From a bacterium (lineage in GTDB: Bacteria > Hydrothermota > UBA3073 > JACQXS01 > JAQTXJ01): a DNA stretch of 64,000 bases. Numbering within the stretch: the stretch's first letter is position 1; each line of letters begins with the position of its first letter. The stretch spans positions 734,613-798,612 of the forward strand of contig JAQUPX010000001.1 in NCBI GenBank assembly GCA_028716385.1, given 5' to 3'. This document shows, piece after piece, positions 1-8,290 of this stretch. The notes below the pieces were generated by a model that made no database searches, was not told the DNA's origin, and worked only from the letters and a program-made list of their open reading frames with translations. The position numbers and the translations under genes were made by a program.

Positions 1-569
1 ACAGATAAATACAGAAATACACAGAAAACGGAAAATTATAGAGTTAAAAAATAACAGAATAGAGAACACAGAAAAAAGAGTATTAACAGGGATTTGAAGA
101 GAATTGTAAGAGACAACGGAAAGAATTATAGCCACAGAAATACACAGAACAACACAGAAAAAAGAGAAGAACTAACGGAAAAAGTCACAGATAAATACAG
201 AAATACACAGAAAACGGAAAATTATAGAGTTAAAAAATAACAGAATAGAGAACACAGAAAAAAGAGTATTAACAGGGATTTGAAGAGAATTGTAAGAGAC
301 AACGGAAAGAATTTTAGCCACAGAATTACACGGAAAAGAAAAACAGATGATAGAAAATGATAGAGTTCAAAAATAAACTACAAACAGAATACAGAAACTT
401 TAGCCACGGATAACAAACACGCCTGCCTGCCGGCCATGCCTACGGCAGGTAAACAGGGATTTACACGGATAAAAGCACGAAAAATAAATTTTTAACAGAG
501 ATTGGAACCCCGCTTTGCGGGATAACTTGGACTAATGCTTCTTACGTCGCAAAGTCCAAGTAAGAGAGT
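1..569. repeat. Repeat-filled intergenic region with a 128-nt direct duplication
   Basis: No gene is visible. Positions 1-128 recur without mismatch at 187-314 (offset 186), and similarity continues with substitutions for about 15 nt. The block consists of low-complexity 'CACAGAAATACACAGAA' units and an 'AACAGGGATTTGAAGAGA' unit that both recur across the window (for example 11890-12030, 12835-12880, 17070-17225). A palindromic GCCTGCC-type unit lies at about 421-452. A bipartite hairpin at 509-563 sits just beyond the 3' end of the first cargo gene. Confidence 0.85.
509..563. repeat. Bipartite hairpin element, copy 1
   Basis: A small hairpin (CCCGC/GCGGG, 509-521) is followed by ATA and a 9-bp stem, ACTTGGACT (525-533) with AGTCCAAGT (553-561), around a loop of the type AATGCTTCTTACGTCGCAA. 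Related copies with different but still complementary arms lie at 13225-13276 and 17008-17061. A looser relative lies at 12141-12211. It may also end the transcript of the gene at 570-2063, but it has no T-tract, so that is a guess. Confidence 0.7.
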
Positions 570-2063
570 TTATTTCATCAGAATTAACTTCTCAGTCTCT
601 TTGTAGCTCCCGGAAATGAACTTCACAAAATAAATTCCTGTTTTTAGGTCTTGGGCGGAGAGGGTTGTGGAATAAGATCCTGCGGGTTTGGATTCATTGA
701 CGAGTGTTTTCACACAACGACCTGATAAGTCATAAATAGTTAATAATGTATTAGTACTTGCCTGACCGGTAGACAGGTAATAGTTATTAGGAGGAACAGA
801 ATAAGTGATTACTGTTGATTTAGAGAAGGGGTTTTGGTTTATGCTGAGCGTATTTGAAAGGGAATTGATATTTGATTTTTCTTCTATGCCCGTCTCCGGT
901 TTAAGCTTAATTAGATAGGCATCTCCATTACCTGCCCCGAAAGACAATGTCAATCCTGCAATAATAAACCCGCCGTCAAAAGTCTGGTGAACATAATTGC
1001 CCCAATCAGTTCCACCTCCGGCAAAAATTTTTGTCCATAGGGTGTCGCCTGAGGAATTTGTCTTGAGAAGATAAATATCTTGAACATATCCCTCGAAAGA
1101 TGCTCTCTCTCCTACAGTGATAAAACCATCATCTTGAGTCTGTTGAACATAACAGCCCCAGTCATCGCCCTTTCCACCATAAATTTTTGTCCACAGAGTA
1201 TCTCCCGAGAGGTCTGTTCGAATCAGGTATACATCCTCATAGTTTGCCTTCAAAAAGTTTGCTCCTCCTGTAATGATAAACCCATTATCTTTAGTTTGTT
1301 GAACTGCTCCGCCCCACTCACAACCGGTTCCGCCATAAGTTCTTGTCCACAAGGTATCGCCGGAAGAATCTGTTTTAATCAAGTATACATTAGAAGAATC
1401 CGGTGTGCCTTTTCCGAAGGAGTATGTTTCTCCTGTAATAATAAAGCCATCATCAGAAGTTTGTTGAACGAACAAGCCCCAATCATCGCTAGTTCCACCA
1501 TAAGTTTTTGTCCACAAGGTATCGCCGGAAGAATCTGTTTTAATCAAGTAGACATTAATAGAATCCGGTGTCCCTACCCCGAAAGAATTTGTTGTTCCCG
1601 CAATGATAAAACCATTATCAGAGGTTTGTTGAACTTGAAACCCCACATCATAGGTAGTTCCGCCATAAGTTCTTGTCCACAATGTATCACCGGAAGAATC
1701 TGTTTTAATTAAATAGATGTCCCAATTACCTGCTCCGAAAGAATTTGTATGTCCTGCAATAATAAACCCGCCATCTTCGGTCTGTTGGACTGAATAGGCA
1801 TAATCATCCTCAGTCCCGCCAAAAGTTTTTGTCCATAAAGTATTACCGGAAGAATCTGTCTTTATTAAATATATGTCCAAATTACCTGCCCCGAAAGAAT
1901 TTGTTGTTCCCGCAATGATAAAACCATTATCAGAAGTCTGCTGAGCGGACAATGCCTCTTCATCCCCAGTCCCGCCGTAGGTTTTTGTCCAGAGGATATC
2001 AGGTGCGGATGCAAATAATTTTGTTCCGGCAATGATAATAAATACAAACAAATATTTTTTCAT
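570..2063 (-). CDS. Secreted seven-repeat beta-propeller-like protein with T9SS sorting domain
   Basis: The protein has 497 residues. An N-terminal signal peptide (about 1-20, Lys-Lys then hydrophobic, ending ASA) is followed by seven tandem repeats of about 53 residues. Each repeat has the pattern WTKTYGGTxxD, then QQTSDNGFIIAG, then IYLIKTDSSGDTL, which fits one seven-bladed propeller. Residues from about 410 form a Por/T9SS sorting domain (NPFSKSTVITY, IYDLSGRCVKTL, TGIYFVKF, KLILMK end). The start is supported by a GGGGG ribosome-binding site 7 nt upstream. Oddity: a palindromic repeat (about 757-779) encodes the loop LSTGQAS within the sorting domain. The role of the propeller is unknown; secretion to the cell surface is inferred from the sorting domain. 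Confidence 0.85.
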   Translation of the reverse strand: MKKYLFVFIIIAGTKLFASAPDILWTKTYGGTGDEEALSAQQTSDNGFIIAGTTNSFGAGNLDIYLIKTDSSGNTLWTKTFGGTEDDYAYSVQQTEDGGFIIAGHTNSFGAGNWDIYLIKTDSSGDTLWTRTYGGTTYDVGFQVQQTSDNGFIIAGTTNSFGVGTPDSINVYLIKTDSSGDTLWTKTYGGTSDDWGLFVQQTSDDGFIITGETYSFGKGTPDSSNVYLIKTDSSGDTLWTRTYGGTGCEWGGAVQQTKDNGFIITGGANFLKANYEDVYLIRTDLSGDTLWTKIYGGKGDDWGCYVQQTQDDGFITVGERASFEGYVQDIYLLKTNSSGDTLWTKIFAGGGTDWGNYVHQTFDGGFIIAGLTLSFGAGNGDAYLIKLKPETGIEEKSNINSLSNTLSINQNPFSKSTVITYSVPPNNYYLSTGQASTNTLLTIYDLSGRCVKTLVNESKPAGSYSTTLSAQDLKTGIYFVKFISGSYKETEKLILMK

Positions 2064-2159
2064 AGTTTCCCCCTGTTGTTTTTTTCGTTTCTTTGTCCCG
2101 CTATGCGGGTCTAATCATCCGCCCGAGGCGGACTAAAGAGTCTGCTATAATTTCCTGCT

Positions 2160-3326
2160 TCATTTCATTAACACTAATTTTTTTGTTGTGCTTATTGTAT
2201 TAGATCCTTCGCTACGCTCAGGATGACAAACGGAAGTCAGTTTCACAAAATATATTCCTGTTTTTAGTTCGTTTGCGGAGAGGGTTGTAGAATAAGAGCC
2301 TGCGGGCTTTTCGCCGTTAGCTAATGTTTTTATGAGTCTACCGGTTAAATCGTAAAGATTAAGAGAGACAAAATGGATTCCTGCTTTCGCAGGAATGACG
2401 GATGAAGAGTTGAAATAAGTGATGACTGTTGATTTGGAAAACGGATTTTTAGAGATTGATAATGCAGTGGTATGAGATATTATTTTTTCCTGTATACCTG
2501 CTGACGGGCTACTTATATTTATGAATTCCGGGTACAAACCATTTGTGGCAGAAGTATCCCCGGTAAGCCAGTTCATTCTTTTTGTCCATACGGGATTAGT
2601 TATAGTTCCGGTATTTTCGTAGGCGGAATCCCATGAGGCCCCACCGTGACAAATTAAATCCAAAGTTTTATTTCCATCCAAATCGCCTAAAGCGCATTGC
2701 GACTGATAAGGCGGACGTCCCCACGCCGTTTTTTTCTGCCATACGGGATTATTTTTTGTCCCGATATTTTCAAAAGCTTCAATTTCACAAGCCCACCAGC
2801 GTCTTACCATAACGTCAAGGTCTCCGTCATTATCTAAATCTCCATAAGTATGCGCAAGATTTTCATCCGGTATAGGCAAATCCCATGCAGGATGTCTTTC
2901 CCATTTTATAGTATCCCCGGTTCCTATATTTTTAAAAAACTTGATAGTATCTATTTTTGCGATGCTTAACTCGTATTTCCCATCCGCATCTATATCAACG
3001 AACTCAGCCCAAAAAACCTTAGTAAATCCGGGCGGTGAAAAATCCCATTCGGGTTTTTTTTGCCATGCGGGTACAGTGTCGGAGCCTATATTTTCAAAAG
3101 CTATTATAGTATTTATATCGCCGGTAACATAGGCATCATAATCACTGTCGCTGTCCAGATTACAAAAACTTGCGTGAATGTATTGAGGGCTTGAAGTATA
3201 GGGAATATCCCATACTTGTTTTCTTGACCAGAGGTTACTAGTATCACCTGTGTTTATCCAGCAATGACAGCCTACAAACAAGTCCAATCCGGAGATTAAA
3301 ATTTGCAGTAAAAAAGTTGACAACAT
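2160..3326 (-). CDS. FG-GAP/VCBS-like repeat protein with repeat-invaded T9SS sorting domain
   Basis: The protein has 388 residues. The first 20 are hydrophobic and act as a probable signal peptide. About four repeats of 45-50 residues follow (22-260), each with an Asp-rich calcium-binding-like turn (DLDNDGDLD, DIDADGKYE, DLDGNKTLD) and an AFENIGT-type strand. This resembles the FG-GAP/VCBS repeats of integrin-like propellers. A T9SS sorting domain begins near 285. Two dispersed DNA repeats are read in frame inside it: one gives VIPAKAGIH (DNA 2372-2401), the other CHPERSEGS (about 2208-2232). GAGGAGGT precedes the ATG, which makes the start firm. The gene lies about 100 nt upstream of the previous cargo gene on the same strand. 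Confidence 0.8.
   Translation of the reverse strand: MLSTFLLQILISGLDLFVGCHCWINTGDTSNLWSRKQVWDIPYTSSPQYIHASFCNLDSDSDYDAYVTGDINTIIAFENIGSDTVPAWQKKPEWDFSPPGFTKVFWAEFVDIDADGKYELSIAKIDTIKFFKNIGTGDTIKWERHPAWDLPIPDENLAHTYGDLDNDGDLDVMVRRWWACEIEAFENIGTKNNPVWQKKTAWGRPPYQSQCALGDLDGNKTLDLICHGGASWDSAYENTGTITNPVWTKRMNWLTGDTSATNGLYPEFINISSPSAGIQEKIISHTTALSISKNPFSKSTVITYFNSSSVIPAKAGIHFVSLNLYDLTGRLIKTLANGEKPAGSYSTTLSANELKTGIYFVKLTSVCHPERSEGSNTISTTKKLVLMK
2372..2401. repeat. Dispersed ATTCCCGCTTTCGCGGGAAT-type palindrome, read as VIPAKAGIH in a gene
   Basis: The palindrome ATTCCTGCTTTCGCAGGAAT is a diverged copy of the intergenic element seen at 7087, 7418, 42682 and 54422. Here it lies in frame in the sorting domain of the gene at 2160-3326. 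The arms carry paired changes (CCC to CCT on one side, GGG to AGG on the other), so the hairpin is kept. Confidence 0.9.
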
Positions 3327-3925
3327 ATTATTACCTCCTCATCATTTATAATCATTATTGCAAGAAAAAAATAAAAAGCAACAAAAAAATAAAAGAAGGG
3401 AACAGAATACCACTAAAATCCGAAAAACAAAGAAAACACGAAAAACAGAAAATAGTAACCACACGATTGCACACGATTAGCACGAGATTAAGAAAAATAT
3501 AAAATAAATCCAAAAACTCCAACTAATGGAAAGAATTTTTCAACAGTGACTTGAAGAGAATTTAAAGAGACTATAAAATAACAGAAAACAACATTAAACC
3601 ACAAGATTCCATCCTATGGCGGACCATGCCTAACGGCAGGTGAACAGGGAAGAGTTTGAACTGGAGGAATGTTAAAGATACGGGGGCGGTGGTAATAGCG
3701 TATCTTTATAAAGGGCACTCAATAAATAAGAAATAATTTATTATTTAATCAAAGTGTAAGGTTGTTTTGCTTGACATTTGTAATTTTTATGAGAAATTAA
3801 TGTTAGAAATGATGAGAAAGGCAAGCTAATCCGCCTCAGGCTGGGATTGCCGAGTAAAGTCATATGTTAGGAAAAATGGAAGAAAATTGACAAAAAAATT
3901 CAACAAAATAATATAATAAAGACTG
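3327..3925. other. Intergenic region with repeat fragments and one promoter
   Basis: No convincing gene is seen. The region holds CACACGATT-type low-complexity units (about 3460-3490), the AACAG.GACTTGAAGAGA unit (about 3540-3580), a GCGGACCATGCC..GGCAGG unit (about 3617-3645) and a CCGCCTCAGGCTGGGATTGCCG unit (about 3830-3852). The promoter of the next gene lies at its right end. Confidence 0.7.
3887..3917 (+). promoter_or_regulatory. Promoter of radical SAM gene, probably leaderless
   Basis: TTGACA (3887-3892) and a perfect TATAAT (3912-3917) are separated by 19 nt. The ATG follows exactly 8 nt after the -10 box and no Shine-Dalgarno sequence is present, so transcription should begin at or next to the start codon. 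Confidence 0.65.
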
Positions 3926-5050
3926 ATGGCAAATTTCTTTCAAAATAAAATATCTATTGCGTATGACATATATGGGTGTCCACAACTATGTAAACATTGT
4001 TGGTTGGGGCATTTTAAAAAACACCCTAATATGGATGTAAATGAAACAATAGCCAATTTTTTAAAAATCAAGGAAGAACAAACGAAGCATAAATACTTCA
4101 ATATTCAGGTAGAATATTTTTCACCTGATTTTCGTGAACCTCATTATGGGGATGATTATAAATTACTTTCAGAGAAAACTAATATAATAAATGGCTGTAA
4201 TATTGAAATAGAAAAAAAGTTTGAATTATTAAGCATATGGCGTCTTACACGCGATCCCGAATATGTAAAATGGGTAAGAGAAAAAGGAATTAAACGCTGT
4301 CAAATAAAAATATTTGGACTCAAAGAGACTAATAATTTTTTTTATGGAAGAAATAATGCGCATAAGGATATTATTGACGGGACAAGTATTTTACTGGATA
4401 ATGGAATAATTCCTCGTTGGCAAATTTATTATAACAAAAAAGGTATTAATGAATTAGAAGATATTCTCGATTTAACCAACAAATTGAATATTTGGGATAG
4501 AGTGAGCGAATTAGGCGAAAAATTTAATATTCACGGTCTTACTTATGATTCGGATGGGAGAGGATTTAAGTATCACAATTTTCGTATTGATGAAAATGAT
4601 ATAGAAAAAATACCAATGCTCTTAATTGAAAAATCAAGAGAGCATTTTGGAAATAATTTTAGGTTATCAACCGAAAGAGAGTTATTAAAAGAAATAAACG
4701 AGAATAATGCTCAAAGCGTAATGCCAAAAGAGCATTGGTTGTGGTTTTTTGTTACTTCTGATTGGAATGTTTATCCAAATATAATGGGAGTTGCTCCGTG
4801 GTGGTTGTTAGGGAATACAAAACATGATTCCTGGGAAACTATTTTAAGCAATTATGCTTATGATAAGAATATAGGTTTAAAAATTATGAATAATATGACG
4901 GTTAGTGAATTAGCGAATAGGTATGGGAATAAAACTGGTAATAAAATATACAGTAATAAGAGTGAATTAATAACATATTTGGTGGGAAAACATTGTAGAG
5001 AATTGTATTATAAGAATCATACCGCCACGCCAGAGGCGGAAAAGCCCTAA
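3926..5050 (+). CDS. Radical SAM protein of unknown specificity
   Basis: The protein has 374 residues. The iron-sulfur motif GCPQLCKHC places Cys18, Cys22 and Cys25 very near the N-terminus in the radical SAM spacing CxxxCxxC, so it should bind a 4Fe-4S cluster and S-adenosylmethionine. After a central barrel-like region, the segment near 270-310 (WLWFFVTSDWNVYPNIMG, then APWWLLGN) resembles the region before auxiliary clusters in SPASM-type proteins. No dense Cys cluster follows, so an auxiliary cluster is doubtful. The gene stands alone, with repeat DNA on both sides. The last residues (ATPEAEKP) are encoded by a CCGCC..GGCGG palindromic unit that supplies the stop region, so the original C-terminus may have been replaced. 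Substrate unknown. Confidence 0.8.
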   Translation: MANFFQNKISIAYDIYGCPQLCKHCWLGHFKKHPNMDVNETIANFLKIKEEQTKHKYFNIQVEYFSPDFREPHYGDDYKLLSEKTNIINGCNIEIEKKFELLSIWRLTRDPEYVKWVREKGIKRCQIKIFGLKETNNFFYGRNNAHKDIIDGTSILLDNGIIPRWQIYYNKKGINELEDILDLTNKLNIWDRVSELGEKFNIHGLTYDSDGRGFKYHNFRIDENDIEKIPMLLIEKSREHFGNNFRLSTERELLKEINENNAQSVMPKEHWLWFFVTSDWNVYPNIMGVAPWWLLGNTKHDSWETILSNYAYDKNIGLKIMNNMTVSELANRYGNKTGNKIYSNKSELITYLVGKHCRELYYKNHTATPEAEKP

Positions 5051-5866
5051 GAAGAGACGGTAATAGAATATTAGTATCCTACGCTTCGCTTCTGGATAGG
5101 TATCTCTCCGATAAAAGATTCCGGATAAGAAGCTCTACAAAACAAATTAAGAACTTCTAATAATTGCGCAAGCGCTCAAGAGCTACCTATAATAGTTAAT
5201 CGAAATAAAACAAACAGAAAGGGGCGAACAGCCGTTCGCCCCTACAAAGCAACAAAAAGAGATGGGGCAGTTGCCCAGCCCTGCGAAGCCCAGAAGGCTG
5301 GATACGAATCCCTAATTCACCAGAGGTAAAAAGGGCTTCGTATAAGGGGAGTGAGTAACAGAACGTTTATCTCCCCGCTCTGCCTGAGGTGGAGCATCTA
5401 CCCAAATAGGAAATTAGATTCCCGCACAATTTGAAATTGTGCCTACAAAAGAACGACAAAATAAGTATATCAGGGCACCAGGAAATCAGAAGGTAGATTA
5501 TCAGGGCATCAGGGGAAGAACAAACAACAGAGAGATTCTCCTCCAAACAGATCGGCGGACAAGTTCACTACGTTCAGAATGACAAACAACGGAAATAGCA
5601 CAATCACCGCTCAAGCGGTCACCGCCTAAGTGGGATGTCCCAGATGTTCCATTTGAAATCCTGACGGCCTTTCGCTTCGCTCCAGATAGACATCTCTCCA
5701 GTAAAAGACTCCGGACAAACAATCCCTAATTAGCATAAGGGCTTGTAAGTAATCCAGCATAGCTGAAAAGAGCTGACTACCGTCAGGCAAGTTGTGTCTA
5801 CAAAAGAAACAAAGATTAAAAACTACGAATAAAAGAAAGAGATGGGGCAGTCGGTATCTATTTTCA
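5051..5866. repeat. Repeat-dense intergenic region
   Basis: No real gene is visible; the open frames here are read through repeats. Contents include a GAAGCTC..GAACTTC hairpin unit (about 5126-5160), a palindrome GGGGCGAACAGCCGTTCGCCCC (5221-5242) followed by TACAAAG, GATGGGGCAG units (about 5263 and 5843), a TTCACTACGTTCAGAATGAC unit (about 5564-5583), and a CACCGCC..GATGTCCCAGATGTTCCAT unit (about 5620-5653). These are the same families as in the other gaps. Confidence 0.8.
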
Positions 5867-6847
5867 TCATAGTTTTTTATTTTTTATAGTTATTACAAAT
5901 CTACAACGGTTATCTCCTTTCAGGACTGATTCAAGGACTTTCACGTCCAATTCTTGATTTAAAATCACTTCAAAAGGAAATTTTTCATAACCTGCGCTGC
6001 AATAACACCAATCGTGGTGGATTTTAACATTTTTTTGTAAAATTGCTTCCCGCGCAAAGGGACAATGGCAGGCAAAATATCTTTTTATTTTAGGATTAGT
6101 TTCGGTCAAAAATTTATCGGGGTTGAAAGGAATTTTTGTAACGTAAAGTTTATTTCCTTTTCTGACTGCGGATAGGATTTCCTGATTTTCTTTTACGAAA
6201 TCAACAACTTTTTGTGTAATAATTTGTTCGAACCAGATTTTATTTTCGTCGCAATGTTTTTGTAAAATTTCCACCTGTTTTTTATGTCGATTTTTCAAAT
6301 ATTCATCGAGGGAAGCTAATTTTTCATAAACTTTTTTTTCTTTCAGGAGAGGTGTTTTTGGCATACCATGATTATTTCCTGCCAAAATTTTTTGATATTT
6401 TTTTTCAGGCAAATTGTTTTTAAATCTTTGGATTATTTTTTGTGTAAACGCAGGGAGTTCTTCTAAAGGTGTTCCGATTGGTGGTTCCGGCAGGTCTTTG
6501 AATATGTTTTTCATTTTTTCTTTACCTGCAAATTTCACGGTACGTTTTTTAATATTATCAATTACGCCGAGTCCACCGAGGGTTGAAGCAAAATAAACAT
6601 AAATTTCTTTTCGATTAAGCAGGTAAAAATACCTTGCAATTGCAAGAATTCGTTCTATTGAATTTTGTTTATTTTCCAGAAGTTTTATAATATATTTTTT
6701 GATATCTTCAACGGTTACCGTTTCGAACATTTTTTTTTCTTGATGAAGATATTTTTCAAGTTCCCGGATTGATTTTACGGCGGCATCGGTGATTTTACTA
6801 TTATATTGCATTTTAGTATAAAGATTTCTTAGTTTTTTTTCATCCAT
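5867..6847 (-). CDS. Unrecognised protein with C-terminal Cys/His cluster
   Basis: The protein has 326 residues and I cannot assign a family with confidence. The N-terminal 250 residues look alpha-helical, charged and cytosolic. The last 70 are Cys/His-rich: CHCPFARE (Cys260, Cys262), a HHDWCYCSAG segment (Cys281, Cys283), and GDNRCRF (Cys315). Their spacing suggests metal or cluster binding. AGGAGGTAATT directly precedes the ATG, so the start is secure. No signal peptide or membrane segment is visible. It stands alone between repeat regions. Alternatives are an uncharacterised DUF-type Cys protein or a redox sensor; these are guesses. Confidence 0.7.
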   Translation of the reverse strand: MDEKKLRNLYTKMQYNSKITDAAVKSIRELEKYLHQEKKMFETVTVEDIKKYIIKLLENKQNSIERILAIARYFYLLNRKEIYVYFASTLGGLGVIDNIKKRTVKFAGKEKMKNIFKDLPEPPIGTPLEELPAFTQKIIQRFKNNLPEKKYQKILAGNNHGMPKTPLLKEKKVYEKLASLDEYLKNRHKKQVEILQKHCDENKIWFEQIITQKVVDFVKENQEILSAVRKGNKLYVTKIPFNPDKFLTETNPKIKRYFACHCPFAREAILQKNVKIHHDWCYCSAGYEKFPFEVILNQELDVKVLESVLKGDNRCRFVITIKNKKL

Positions 6848-7086
6848 AATTACCTCCTATATCTGAGGAAAGTCTCTCATAAAAAAGAAGAAAAGTCAAG
6901 AGTTAGAATTGGGAAAAGCAATTTTTAAAGTGGATGCGGCAGGACGTAAGAAGTAGGAAGTAGGTAGGGGGAAAAAAACAGAAAAGGGGCGAACGGATGT
7001 TCGTTATTAGTGTAATCGGGGGAAAACAGAAAAGATAATAAGTCATATAGGACGAATAGGACATATAAGTCGGAAAGAAAAGAAAG

Positions 7087-7116
7087 ATGGATTCCCGCTT
7101 TCGCGGGAATGACAAA
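7087..7116. repeat. ATTCCCGCTTTCGCGGGAAT palindrome, copy in duplicated block 1
   Basis: A perfect inverted repeat with 8-nt arms (ATTCCCGC/GCGGGAAT) and a TTTC-type loop, flanked by ATGG and GACAAAC. Matching copies lie at 7418-7447, 42682-42712 and 54422-54451, with a coding copy at 2372-2401. Confidence 0.95.
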
Positions 7117-7417
7117 CAACAGAAAAAGCACAATCACCGCTCCGCCTTTGGCGAGATCACCGCCAGGGCGGGATGTTCCAGATGTTCCATCTTCGATCCG
7201 CTTGAGGCGGGGTAAGTTTAAAAAGAAAAAGGGCATAGCACGCTATGCCCCTACGAATAAAAATCACAATAAAGAGATGGGGTGACGTCACCCCATCTAC
7301 CCAATACAAAAGAAAAGGGGCGAACGGATGTTCGTTATTAGTGTAATCGGGGGAAAACAGAAAAGAGAATAAGTCATATAGGACGAATAGGACATATAAG
7401 TCGGAAAGAAAAGAAAG

Positions 7418-7447
7418 ATGGATTCCCGCTTTCGCGGGAATGACAAA
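7418..7447. repeat. ATTCCCGCTTTCGCGGGAAT palindrome, copy in duplicated block 2
   Basis: Same element and same flanks as at 7087-7116. It is carried along by the block duplication, not by an independent event. Confidence 0.95.
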
Positions 7448-7612
7448 CAACAGAAAAAGCACAATCACCGCTCCGCCTTTGGCGAGATCTTCGATCCGCT
7501 TGAGACGGGGTAAGTTTAAAAAGAAAGCGCATACAAAAAAGGGGCGATCCGACCACCGCCAAGGAGGCGGGGTAAACTCTATATCGCCCCTACGGAACTT
7601 AAAGCCCCATCT

Positions 7613-8281
7613 CTACCCAATTTTTCTGCAGAGGATGCCATATAGAGCGCCGAAGGCAGTTTCTCCTTCATTGATGATTTCCAGTTTACTTTGCGCGCAT
7701 AACAACCGCATCTCGGTTTTTGTAAAAGGGAGTTCTTTGATTCCTATCCAACGGTTAAACGTTCCGATACAGTTAAAAGTCGGGGAAAAAATCGGCACCC
7801 AAATCATAACCAGACCTCCCGACCGGGCGCATTGACTGTGCTTTTTTATCGCGTAGAGTCGTTCTTTACCGGAGAAATGTTCGATTAATCCCGTGCTGTG
7901 AACGAAATCATATCTTTTTGTGGGAGAGAATTTCAAAAGGTCTTTTGAGATTTTTTTCACGTGGCAGGGATATGTTTCCGTTTTTACATTTGTCATAGCT
8001 TCCGGACTGAAATCAAGGAGAGTAACGGAATTTACCTGTTGCGTAGAAGCGAGGTATAAACTATTGCTACCGGTTCCGCATCCCAATTCAAGAATATTTT
8101 TCCCGACACAAGAGCCATCCAAAAGTTTGTTTATCGCCTTGAAATAAAGTTGATGCCGGACGAAGTTTTCAACGGGTTGAGAAACCGTGAAGCGGCGATG
8201 AAAATTAGTAAATTTATTCGTCCATAAAGAATCCCATAACATAGACGAATTTTCCAATGTATCAGTTGAAATGTTTTTCAT
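7613..8281 (-). CDS. Class I SAM-dependent methyltransferase
   Basis: The protein has 222 residues, typical of a single-domain class I methyltransferase. Motif I is ILELGCGTGSNSLYLA (about 63-79), which binds S-adenosylmethionine. Motif II follows as VTLLDFSPEAM. A FVHSTGLIEHFSG segment gives the post-motif region common in Methyltransf_11/25 types. AGGAGG precedes the ATG. It is the last gene of the six-gene operon starting near 11537, only 9 nt after the previous gene. It could modify an operon product or lipid, but nothing shows the substrate. Confidence 0.85.
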   Translation of the reverse strand: MKNISTDTLENSSMLWDSLWTNKFTNFHRRFTVSQPVENFVRHQLYFKAINKLLDGSCVGKNILELGCGTGSNSLYLASTQQVNSVTLLDFSPEAMTNVKTETYPCHVKKISKDLLKFSPTKRYDFVHSTGLIEHFSGKERLYAIKKHSQCARSGGLVMIWVPIFSPTFNCIGTFNRWIGIKELPFTKTEMRLLCAQSKLEIINEGETAFGALYGILCRKIG

Positions 8282-8290
8282 TTTTTCCTC

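Larger units (their letters stand above)
6848..7612. repeat. Intergenic region holding a duplicated composite repeat block
   Basis: No gene is supported. A composite block (6981-7230) recurs at 7312-7530 with an offset of 331 up to 7158/7489. It contains GGGGCGAACGG, a GTCATATAGGAC 9-bp-periodic stretch, the ATTCCCGC palindrome and an AATCACCGCT..GGCGAGATC unit. Copy 1 has about 33 nt that copy 2 lacks, including a CACCGCC..GATGTTCCAGATGTTCC unit. Between the copies lie GGGCATAGCACGCTATGCCC (7231-7250) and the perfect palindrome AGATGGGG..TGACGTCA..CCCCATCT (7275-7298). Confidence 0.85.

Noticed and set aside
1080-1712. 210-residue plus-strand open frame over the propeller gene
   Set aside because: It is the antisense shadow of the tandem repeats of the gene at 570-2063 and has no binding site or known motif.
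5501-5722. 73-residue minus-strand open frame
   Set aside because: It is composed of repeat-derived peptide (CHSERSEL, SGTSHLGGD) with no independent support.
6903-7835. Several open frames of 60-130 residues rich in FVIPAKAGIH and FPRKRESI
   Set aside because: They are translations of the palindromic repeats in different frames; identical peptides appear wherever the repeats lie.
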